A DNA stretch of 24,662 nucleotides from Desulfofustis sp. (GTDB lineage Bacteria > Desulfobacterota > Desulfobulbia > Desulfobulbales > Desulfocapsaceae). The stretch is from assembly GCA_029287755.1 (NCBI GenBank), contig JARFQM010000278.1, positions 1 to 24,662 of the forward strand, given 5' to 3'. Each line of letters opens with the position of its first letter. The first letter of the stretch is position 1. Below the pieces are notes generated by a model. It was not told where the DNA came from, ran no database searches, and saw nothing but the letters and a program-made list of their open reading frames with translations. Of this stretch, positions 1 to 8,166 are shown in pieces. The position numbers and the translations under genes are program-made.

Positions 1-3000
1 CCGGTGGCCGTTTACCTCGGCATGGCTCTCATAGACGCGAAGCTGTTTGCAGCCGACCACACAGGTCTTCTCCAACCGCACCGCCACCACCGAGGCGTGC
101 GAGGTCTGGCCGCCGCGGGAGGTAAGCAGCCCATCGGTCAAGGAAATGATGGTGATGTCTTCGGGAACGGTGTCCTGGCGGATCAGGATGAGCGGCGTCT
201 CCGGCTCTCTGGCCCGCAGCAGGGCGATGTCCTCACTGGTAAACACCGCTTTGCCCGCCAGTGCCGAGCCTGACACGCCAATACCCTTGGCAAGCGTCGA
301 TTGATCCAGGTCCGGTGATTCCACAAACACGTTGAGGAGCTCTTTCTGCTTGATGGTAATCATGTCACGGGTCTGCAGAATGTAAAGATCCTCGGAATCG
401 GGGCCTTCAAAGGTGAACTCGATTTCCTGGGGGCTCCAGCGTTTGTCATAGACCAGTTCCCTGGAAATGGAAAGAAGCTGCTGGTAAATCTCGGGGAATC
501 TGATTTCCAGGGTTTCATCCCGGGAGCGGCCGTCGATCCCTGCCTGTTCGATGGAAATCGGATAGGAGGTCACCAGTCCCGAGACAATATCCTCTCCCTG
601 ATCCTGGTAGGCGTAATCACCCCAGAGAGCCACCCGCTGTACTTTACGATACGGGTGGGCCGTGAACAGCACGCCGGAACCGGAGCCTTCACTGCGGTTG
701 CCGAAGACCATGGCCTGGACAATGACCGCCGTGCCCCAGGATGGAGAAACATCCATGATCCGACGGTAATCGATGGATTTCTGGTTGTCCCACGAGTCCA
801 GCACCATCTCGATGGCGCCGATCAACTGGAGCCAGGGATCGTCGGGAATGCCGAGTCCCCGCCGCCGCACCAGCTTCTGGTAATTCAGGGCCAGCTCTTT
901 CATCTGCGCAGCGGTGAACTGGCGCTTAAGGACGACCTGGTGGCGCGCCTTGGCCTCGTCCATCAATTCCTGAAAATCTTCCCTCTCGACCCCGGAAATC
1001 ATGGCCCAGGACTGCAGAAAACGTCGATAGTTGTCCCAGGCAAAATATTCGTTGCCGTGGGCGTTGATGAATTCCTGCACCAGATCTTCATTCTGGCCGA
1101 CGTTGTGGACCGTGGCCATCATTCCCGGCATAGAGATGGCACTGCCGCTGCGTACCGAGAGCAGCAGCGGCTTCTCGTAAGAACCAAACACCTTGCCGGT
1201 CTGCTCCTCGATATCGGTCAAAGCTTTTCTGATCTGCTGCATGAATTCCTGCCTGGCCTTGGAGAATCCGAAAATTACCTCGCGGCAGCGGAACACCTCG
1301 GTGGTGATCACGAAGGCAGGCGGTATCTGCTTATGTTCCTCCGTCAGGGTTATCAGGTTGAACCCTTTATTGCCGAGATGGATGAGGTCGTGGGTATAGG
1401 GATTGACCCGGTCAAGCAGCGAGATCGCGTTCTCGGGGTTGTAGGTCATCAGCAGATCGAGCGTTCTCTCATCCAGCACTTCCCGCTGACTCTCGAGGGT
1501 CTGAATGATCCGCAGAATGAAATTGTCCAGATGCTGGAGCCCGAACGCCGAGGCAATGAGGTCTCTTAAAAAGCCCTCGGAAATCGAGTGGACGGTGTTG
1601 CCCATCTCCGACTCGTTCCACAGCGTCTTGTAGCGCGGCAGCAGATTGTTGCCGCCGATCTGGGGGATGATCAGCGACAGGTTCTTCTGATGAATATTGG
1701 TGTAGTAGGCATAAATAACATCTTTTACGCCCTCCGACAGACCGCGGAAAATATCGAGGTACTGGGTGTAGGAAAAACGTCTGATTTTGAGAGAGCTGAC
1801 CAGCAGGGCCAGGTAGGTGTCAAGTTTTCGGGAGGCGATGCCCTCGATCTGCAGGGCCCTGCGATAGACTTTAAGGCACCTGGTGATCGAGTAAAACGTC
1901 GCCTTGGTGATAAAGGATAGATTTACCGTGGCCGGCAGTAGCTCCAAATAGATGTTGGCCAGATTCTCCAGCCGAAAGGTAAGCGACAGGCTGTCGAATT
2001 TCTTTTCCCGGTAGCGACCATAGACTGACGGGATGTCGACCGCGATGTGCCGTTTGTAATAGATATCCTCACGGGCCTCGAAGTGCTCGTCGGAGAGGAT
2101 GATTTCCTTGAGATTCTCCAGGGCGTCCAGCGTTGCCTCGAGGATGCCGAAGGTGTCTCTGGCGTCGATTTTGTCCAGCAGAGGCTCCATCTCCGGAAAG
2201 CCTTCGGCTGCCGCCTGTTTGAGTTCGGAGCGCAGCTCCTGGAAGCCCAGATTGTATTTTTTATGAATCAGCCTGAACATCCTGACCAGCAACAGGAAAC
2301 GGCGTCGTTCCTGGGGCTTGCAATCCTGCTGCTCATCAACGAAAGAGGTGAGCATCTTCTGGCCGACCTGAAAGACGTCGTCGATCTGGAACAGCTCGAA
2401 CCGCTCGAAGACCCGGTTGACCAGCAGGTTCTGATGGTCAACGAAAACGCCGGTATCACCAATCTGGGTATACACTTCGGCGGGAATAAAGGGGCCCAGC
2501 TGTCGTTTATCCCTGGTTTTCCAGAACATGAAGATGGCCCGGATGAAGTCGACGATCAGGTTCGAACTCTCGACGTGACTCTGCTTCCTCAGAAAATGGA
2601 TGAGCACGTCCTTGCGCCGGTGAATCTCGTCGAGCTCGGTGGAGACATCGCGGAGCTCCCCTTCGGCCCCGATCTCGTTGAAAAAGACGGGCATCAGTTT
2701 GGTAAACTGTTTGGTCAGGTTGTAGATCGGTTCGATGGGCTGGTTCAGCAGCTCGGTGATGTCTCGCTGAAAAAGATCGGTGTCCTTGACGCAGGTGCCG
2801 GTCAGTTTCAGATGTATTATCAGGGCCGAAAAGAGTGTCCCGCACCATTTCGGCTCCTGCATGATCAGGTTCAGCCAAACCCTGATATTGTTCAGGTGGG
2901 CGGGGTTGATGATCGGCTGCCAATCCTCGTCGACACCCGATACATTGGCGGGTTGAAAACCGAAGCGCACGACCCCCCAGAGAAAGGCCTCCACCATCCT

Positions 3001-4167
3001 GCTGTTGCCCCGTTTGAATACTTCGCCGCCCAAAACCTGGATACATTGCAGCGAAGTGTGGGGGTACTTGCGCACGTTCGCCTTGAGCAGCTCGAAAGTG
3101 GTCAGCAGAAATTCCTCTATTTCTTCAAAGCTCTGCCGCCGCACCAGGATAACCAGGCTGGAGTTGATTTCCCGCAGCGTCTCCTCGTGGATGAGATGAA
3201 GCCCCTTGGTGTCCATGATCTTGAACATGAAGAGCAGCTTCAGGTTTTCCGCAGGATGGGCGGATTCACCCTCTGCCGGAGGTGCGGTCAGAGCCGGGTC
3301 GGCGATCTGGCCGAGATAACCGGGAATTTCCTTGTAGATCCGCACTATTTCTAGGTGTGAGGGCAACGCCAGCAGGCTGGAGAGGGCGGATGCTGAATCA
3401 GCTTCTCCACCGATGAGCTCGAGTTCACGGTGATGCTCCTGCAGCGCTTCATGGGAGATCCTGGCGAAGGTATCCCCGCCCGGCAGACCCGAGAGTCCGG
3501 AAGGATTGTGCTGGGCAATCCAGGATAGGGGATCATCCTCCTGGAGCCAGTAGTCATAATTTATCTGCAGAACCAGCTGGAGCAGGCGGGCGGCCGATTG
3601 ACAGTCCCAATCGATCCCCAGTCGTTCGACCTGGGAGCGGAGCCTGGCGATTACCCGCTTGACCGATTGGCGGCCGTGGATCAGATGAATCAACACCTCT
3701 TCATCCCCTGTTCCCAGCTCGATGAATCGGTCAAAAGTGTCGTTGAGTTGCTGCTCGAAAGCAGCCAGGTCGCTACCATTGAGCTGGCTGGTGAGCTTGT
3801 CTATCCAGTCCCAGTGCGCCTCGAAAATCCGGGAGAGCAGCCCGCTGTTCTTGAGCGAATCCCGGGCGGCCTCGAAAAAGAGACCGGAAAAGAGGGAGAA
3901 GGCTTCGGGCCCGCAGCCGGTCTTGATGTAGTGCTGGAAATTTTTCAGCACAAAACTCCTGAGCAGCGGCAGGATGATGTTCCAGTTACGGTAGGGATGG
4001 CAGATTTCGTAGAGGAGGCTTTCGAGCCGGGTGTGGATCCCCCGGTACTTTTCCACCACCTCCAGCAGCCTCATCAGATCCGGACGGATTTCCACATGTT
4101 CAGCGGTCTCAAGAAGATTTGCCTTGAGAGCGTCCGACTCGATGCTGCGATGGCTGACCGTATTCAT
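1..4167 (-). CDS. Giant PEP/pyruvate-binding (PPDK-like) protein, 3' end missing
   Basis: The frame is open from an ATG at 4167 to the left edge, 1389 codons, with an in-frame TGA 9 nt upstream fixing the start. Residues 1 to about 925 are mostly helical and match no domain I recognise. From about 930 the protein resembles the ATP-grasp N-terminal domain of pyruvate,phosphate dikinase: GNKG at 932-935, then SVRSGS...SMPGMMATVHNVG near 998-1016, and YILQTRDM near 1260. A swivelling phosphohistidine domain follows, with GGQTSHASVVA containing His1357, the expected phospho-carrier. Known PPDK or PEP synthase enzymes are about 800-900 residues and begin at the ATP-grasp domain, so the long N-terminal part is unusual. 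The PEP/pyruvate barrel, if present, lies outside the window, so the reaction cannot be named. It follows gap on the same strand after an 80-bp gap, next to glycogen and glycolysis genes. A link to PEP/pyruvate interconversion or phosphotransfer is inferred. Confidence 0.88.
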   Translation of the reverse strand, partial: MNTVSHRSIESDALKANLLETAEHVEIRPDLMRLLEVVEKYRGIHTRLESLLYEICHPYRNWNIILPLLRSFVLKNFQHYIKTGCGPEAFSLFSGLFFEAARDSLKNSGLLSRIFEAHWDWIDKLTSQLNGSDLAAFEQQLNDTFDRFIELGTGDEEVLIHLIHGRQSVKRVIARLRSQVERLGIDWDCQSAARLLQLVLQINYDYWLQEDDPLSWIAQHNPSGLSGLPGGDTFARISHEALQEHHRELELIGGEADSASALSSLLALPSHLEIVRIYKEIPGYLGQIADPALTAPPAEGESAHPAENLKLLFMFKIMDTKGLHLIHEETLREINSSLVILVRRQSFEEIEEFLLTTFELLKANVRKYPHTSLQCIQVLGGEVFKRGNSRMVEAFLWGVVRFGFQPANVSGVDEDWQPIINPAHLNNIRVWLNLIMQEPKWCGTLFSALIIHLKLTGTCVKDTDLFQRDITELLNQPIEPIYNLTKQFTKLMPVFFNEIGAEGELRDVSTELDEIHRRKDVLIHFLRKQSHVESSNLIVDFIRAIFMFWKTRDKRQLGPFIPAEVYTQIGDTGVFVDHQNLLVNRVFERFELFQIDDVFQVGQKMLTSFVDEQQDCKPQERRRFLLLVRMFRLIHKKYNLGFQELRSELKQAAAEGFPEMEPLLDKIDARDTFGILEATLDALENLKEIILSDEHFEAREDIYYKRHIAVDIPSVYGRYREKKFDSLSLTFRLENLANIYLELLPATVNLSFITKATFYSITRCLKVYRRALQIEGIASRKLDTYLALLVSSLKIRRFSYTQYLDIFRGLSEGVKDVIYAYYTNIHQKNLSLIIPQIGGNNLLPRYKTLWNESEMGNTVHSISEGFLRDLIASAFGLQHLDNFILRIIQTLESQREVLDERTLDLLMTYNPENAISLLDRVNPYTHDLIHLGNKGFNLITLTEEHKQIPPAFVITTEVFRCREVIFGFSKARQEFMQQIRKALTDIEEQTGKVFGSYEKPLLLSVRSGSAISMPGMMATVHNVGQNEDLVQEFINAHGNEYFAWDNYRRFLQSWAMISGVEREDFQELMDEAKARHQVVLKRQFTAAQMKELALNYQKLVRRRGLGIPDDPWLQLIGAIEMVLDSWDNQKSIDYRRIMDVSPSWGTAVIVQAMVFGNRSEGSGSGVLFTAHPYRKVQRVALWGDYAYQDQGEDIVSGLVTSYPISIEQAGIDGRSRDETLEIRFPEIYQQLLSISRELVYDKRWSPQEIEFTFEGPDSEDLYILQTRDMITIKQKELLNVFVESPDLDQSTLAKGIGVSGSALAGKAVFTSEDIALLRAREPETPLILIRQDTVPEDITIISLTDGLLTSRGGQTSHASVVAVRLEKTCVVGCKQLRVYESHAEVNGHR

Positions 4168-4247
4168 CTGAGCTCAGTGTGAAGAAGCGCCTATCCCTAG
4201 CCCGGTTCCCGTCCCGGCGGACAGGATGAGGCAGGTTACCATTAAGG

Positions 4248-5270
<1,023 letters not shown>

Positions 5271-5317
5271 TTATATTCTGAACGGGAGTTCCCATCTGGC
5301 ATGGCAGGGGAACCGGC

Positions 5318-6940
5318 TCATAATTTTTTATCCGCCCTGCATGTTTTATAAAGTTGCACATAGTCCTGCATGACCCGTTTCCAGGTATGCTGGTCTTGTA
5401 TTTTCTCCAGCGCCGCCGCCTGCATTTCCCTGATCCGCGGTCTATCTGAAAACGCAGCGAGCGCCCGATGCAGCGCCTCGCACAGGTTTTCCGGGCTGTT
5501 CTCCCGGTAGGCGAAGCCGGTCACTCCATCCACCACTTTTACCAGGCCGCCTATATGATGGACAATCGGCAGATTCCCGAACAACTGGGCTATGTAGTCG
5601 GTCAGACCGCACGGTTCGTAGCGTGACGGAATAACAAAAAAATCCCCGGCGGCGTAAATCTGGTTGGCCAGCTGTGGGTTGTAGGCCCGCAGAAAACAGA
5701 GCTGACCCTGATAACGCGGGTCCCGGGCCACCGACGCCAGTGACTGTTCAAGCTTCTCCGAGCCGCTGCCCAGGCACACCACCGACGCCTCGACCTCGTC
5801 GTCCAGGAAGAGTTGCACAGCTTCGATCAGAATATCGACGCCTTTCTGTTCGCTGAGCCGGCCGATAAAGCTAAACAGCGGCCGGGCAGAATCCTCACTC
5901 AGAAAACCGATGCGCTCCTCATCGTCACCAGGCGGCAGGCTGAGCTCGGCCAGCAGCGCCTCTTTGCAGAGCTCTTTTCCGCTCAGCTCCTCGGCCGTTC
6001 CGCCCACTTTGAAGCCGGCGGCTAGGTCCATTTTCTGAGGATCTGCCGGGTTGAACGCCTCGTCGTCGATACCATTGGTGATACCGACGATGACGACACC
6101 GCTGTCGAGAAGTCGATGACCGAGCCAACCGGTCAAGTAGTCGGCATCCGTCTGCTGCAGTTCATGGGCATAGTTCTCACTTACCGTGCTGATGGCGGCA
6201 TAGGGCGCCGCGGCGAGAAAGGGGTCGAAACTGTGCTCGAGCAAAGAATTCTGAATCACCCGCCGGGGCAGACCGGTGATGGCCTGCACAAAGGGCAGAT
6301 CGGAAACCTCCTGGTGGTAGCCGACTCCGGCATTATGAATGGTCACCAGCGGGGCAGAGTCACGGAAATAATTCCGATAACCGCTGCACTCCCTGATGAG
6401 GGCTGGAACAATGGCGGTATGACCGTCGTGGCAATGGATGATCTGCGGTTTCTCCTCCAGCAGCATGAGCAAATCAAGACCGGACTTCTGCAGCAGAACA
6501 TTCATGGCAAAATAGTCCAGGTGCCCCTGCCCCATGACTTTCCAGGGCTCGCGCTGGGATTCCTCCCTGGTATAGGTGTACACCCCCTGTTTCTCGAGGA
6601 AGCGCTGGGCCTCCAGCAGATAGATATGAACTCTGTCCTGAACCCCGTGCCAGACCCCGACTCTCTCCCTGCGCTCCAGGTCGGCATAATCCATGGCCAC
6701 ATCGAATTCCAGGAATCTGTCAGGATAAAGGGGATCCCGCAGCCTGGTAAAACCGAGGAGTTCGGGCTCCATGAATCCGTAGCAGGGCAGCACCACGCTG
6801 ACTTTCCTGTTGTTCCAGCGGGCCAGAGACGTGGCCAGCTGGGAAACCACGTCTTTCACCCCACCGGCGCCGGCGAGACGGCCGTACTCACGGCTGAACA
6901 TCCATACCGAAGTTATCGACTGTTGTTCCGACGCTTTCAT
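5318..6940 (-). CDS. glgA: Glycogen/starch synthase, divergent GT5 type
   Basis: This glycosyltransferase would transfer glucosyl units from a nucleotide-glucose donor (ADP-glucose in the family) to growing alpha-1,4-glucan in the cytoplasm. With the ATG at 6940 it has 540 residues. It has the GT-B layout: N-terminal half with IIHCHDGHTA and TIHNAGVGYH, then TVSENYA, GITNGIDDEAFNP, FIGRLSEQKGVD, and the donor-site segment PSRYEPCGL...GGLVKVVDG near the C-terminus. The classical N-terminal KTGGL donor loop is replaced by AGAGGVKDV, so the usual lysine is a glycine when aligned to E. coli GlgA by eye. A TTG 17 codons upstream (6991) is in frame but lies inside the inserted 141-bp element. The ATG at 6940 has an upstream AGGGA and is preferred. 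Donor preference is uncertain. Confidence 0.85.
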   Translation of the reverse strand: MKASEQQSITSVWMFSREYGRLAGAGGVKDVVSQLATSLARWNNRKVSVVLPCYGFMEPELLGFTRLRDPLYPDRFLEFDVAMDYADLERRERVGVWHGVQDRVHIYLLEAQRFLEKQGVYTYTREESQREPWKVMGQGHLDYFAMNVLLQKSGLDLLMLLEEKPQIIHCHDGHTAIVPALIRECSGYRNYFRDSAPLVTIHNAGVGYHQEVSDLPFVQAITGLPRRVIQNSLLEHSFDPFLAAAPYAAISTVSENYAHELQQTDADYLTGWLGHRLLDSGVVIVGITNGIDDEAFNPADPQKMDLAAGFKVGGTAEELSGKELCKEALLAELSLPPGDDEERIGFLSEDSARPLFSFIGRLSEQKGVDILIEAVQLFLDDEVEASVVCLGSGSEKLEQSLASVARDPRYQGQLCFLRAYNPQLANQIYAAGDFFVIPSRYEPCGLTDYIAQLFGNLPIVHHIGGLVKVVDGVTGFAYRENSPENLCEALHRALAAFSDRPRIREMQAAALEKIQDQHTWKRVMQDYVQLYKTCRADKKL

Positions 6941-6978
6941 ATCACTCGTGTTCCCTGCCGGGGAAACCACTTTAATGC

Positions 6979-7119
6979 GAGCCTTTTGCAAAACTAAGAT
7001 TGTCGTTCAAAATCAAACCATGCGAGAAATTTTACCACAGCCATATGATTGATATACCGAGGATAAAATTTTGAGCATAACGCAGAGTGTGGGCGAAAAG
7101 ATCGTTTTGCAAAGGGCTC
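6979..7119. mobile_element. MITE-like element, copy 1 (141 bp)
   Basis: The element begins GAGCCTTTTGCAAAAC and ends with the complement of GAGCCCTTTGCAAAAC, giving 16-bp terminal inverted repeats with one mismatch. It is flanked by a direct ATGC on both sides (6975-6978 and 7120-7123), a 4-bp target duplication. The two halves also pair further in: AAATTTTA recurs at the same distance, about 49-56 bp, from each end. The whole therefore forms a long imperfect inverted repeat. It contains no transposase. A second copy at 19569-19709 differs at 4 of 141 positions and has a different 4-bp duplication. That shows it moved as a unit, presumably by the transposase of an insertion sequence elsewhere in the genome. 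Family assignment is not attempted. Confidence 0.9.
7029..7037 (-). promoter_or_regulatory. Possible outward extended -10 inside MITE copy 1
   Basis: On the minus strand the element carries TGGTAAAAT, a TGn extended -10 (TAAAAT matches TATAAT at 5 of 6). It has no good -35. Transcripts starting just downstream would read out of the element into glgA, whose ATG is about 90 bp away. The same 9 bases sit at the same offset in copy 2. Function is inferred from sequence only. Confidence 0.35.
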
Positions 7120-7124
7120 ATGCT

Positions 7125-7155
7125 ATAATATTTCTCACTAAACAGGGCGTATCAA
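7125..7155 (-). promoter_or_regulatory. Likely native glgA promoter, now displaced by the MITE
   Basis: On the minus strand, TTGATA (7150-7155) and TATTAT (7125-7130) are 19 bp apart, 5 of 6 matches each. A 17-bp spacing with AATATT is also possible. The -10 abuts the MITE target duplication. Without the element the start codon would be about 40 nt from the predicted transcription start. With it, the leader gains 145 nt. Confidence 0.5.
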
Positions 7156-7425
7156 CCTAACGGTGAATAACTCATACGGGGAGAAACTGCCTGCTTCAAC
7201 TGAACTAACTATCGTTTCTATCCCGAATCTGTCAAGACAGCCGCTGACGATTGGCTTGAGATCGGTGTCTGCCTTGCCCGCAATCCCGCTCCACGACCGC
7301 TGCAGACTCACCAGTAGATGCTCAGGGGATAATCCGCGAAGGTCACCATAGAACAATTCACTGCAAATAGCAATTTGAACGCTTCTTTAACGACTCGGCG
7401 TCCAGGGAATCCAGGCCGCCCTGCA

Positions 7426-7454
7426 TTGACGCCCCAGACTCCAGTCTCTATAGT
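7426..7454 (+). promoter_or_regulatory. Sigma70 promoter for the yjbQ-ubiD operon
   Basis: TTGACG (7426-7431) and TATAGT (7449-7454) are each 5 of 6 matches to consensus with an ideal 17-bp spacer. Transcription would start near 7461, giving a leader of about 35 nt before the ATG at 7496. Confidence 0.75.
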
Positions 7455-7495
7455 ATGCGCATCCCACCAACCAGACAACTTGCGGAGAAACGACT

Positions 7496-7900
7496 ATGAA
7501 GAGCGGATATGTAGTGGTGAAAACATCTAAAACCATGGAACTTGTCGATATTAGCGTGTTGCTGTCCAGAGAACTCAAGAACTGTGCCATCGACCAGGGT
7601 GTCTGCCTGCTGTTCAACCCGCACACCACCGCCGGACTGACAATCAATGAGGGAGCCGATCCTGCCGTCAGGGTCGACATAGTTGACGGTTTCCGGAAAA
7701 TGGTGCCGCTGGCTCATCCTTTCAAGCATATGGAAGGCAATTCACCGGCCCACATCATGGCCAGCCTGATGGGCTCCTCGCTCAGCATCGCCATCGACAA
7801 CGGCGAATTCACCCTCGGTACCTGGCAAAAAATCTTTTTCTGCGAATTTGATGGCCCCCGAACCAGAAAAGTGCACTATCATCTGCTCACTGAGATATGA
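7496..7900 (+). CDS. YjbQ/UPF0047 family protein
   Basis: This 134-residue protein belongs to the small, widespread UPF0047 family. E. coli YjbQ has been associated with a weak thiamine-phosphate-synthase-like activity, but the true role of the family is unsettled. The diagnostic motifs are complete: HTTAGLTINEGADP (43-56), HMEGNSPAHIMASLMG (78-93), LGTWQ (107-111) and FDGPRTRKV (118-126). The conserved histidines and acidic residues suggest a metal or phosphate-handling site. Start: ATG 8 nt after a GGAG site. The TGA overlaps the next gene's ATG by 4 bp, so translation is probably coupled. It is the first gene of a four-gene operon. Confidence 0.93.
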   Translation: MKSGYVVVKTSKTMELVDISVLLSRELKNCAIDQGVCLLFNPHTTAGLTINEGADPAVRVDIVDGFRKMVPLAHPFKHMEGNSPAHIMASLMGSSLSIAIDNGEFTLGTWQKIFFCEFDGPRTRKVHYHLLTEI

Positions 7901-8166
7901 GCGACTATTCCTCCTCTCCCCCAGATCCTGGGGCCATCTGTTTTGGGCTCAGTCCTGAACTCGACCGGCAATCGTGTGCCGCCTACCTGCGATTGCTGGG
8001 GCGGACTGAGCTGGCCCAGACACTTTCGTCACGACTCTCACCCCGGGAAATCGAGGAATTGATCGACTTGATCAGCAGCCTGATGAGAAAACATCTCTCC
8101 GCGCCTGAGTATCATTCGCTCTTCCTCAACGATCAGCACCCCCACCCTAATCTGGATGACCAATGA
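7897..8166 (+). CDS. Small conserved-looking protein of unknown function
   Basis: This is an 89-residue protein I do not recognise with confidence. After a proline- and serine-rich start (about 1-17) it is predicted mostly helical, with alternating charged and hydrophobic residues (RLSPREIEELIDLISSLMRK near 46-65) and a tail rich in Asp, His and Pro. There is no signal peptide, membrane segment or cysteine cluster (cysteines only at 15 and 27). It is joined by 4-bp ATGA overlaps to the UPF0047 gene upstream and the UbiD gene downstream. This arrangement argues strongly that it is translated and functionally linked to one of them. It could be an accessory or stability factor for the decarboxylase, but that is speculation. 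Confidence 0.75.
   Translation: MSDYSSSPPDPGAICFGLSPELDRQSCAAYLRLLGRTELAQTLSSRLSPREIEELIDLISSLMRKHLSAPEYHSLFLNDQHPHPNLDDQ

Larger units (their letters stand above)
6941..7495. other. Non-coding interval between glgA and the yjbQ operon
   Basis: This 555-bp interval holds the 141-bp MITE-like element with its target duplication (6975-7123), a likely minus-strand promoter for glgA next to it, and a good plus-strand promoter for the downstream operon (7426-7454). The stretch 7156-7425 holds nothing I can assign. The only reading frames there are a 72-codon minus frame starting at a TTG (7356-7138) and a 62-codon plus frame (7163-7351). Neither has a convincing ribosome-binding site or recognisable motif. 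Confidence 0.7.

Noticed and set aside
2047..3354. Long plus-strand frames of 435 codons here and 304 codons at 655-1569
   Set aside because: They lie antisense to the continuous PEP/pyruvate-binding gene, which has recognisable motifs. They show no domain and are a by-product of its codon bias.
7138..7356. A 72-codon minus-strand frame upstream of glgA
   Set aside because: Starts with TTG, has no good ribosome-binding site or motif, and overlaps the glgA promoter region. Kept only as an unassigned stretch.
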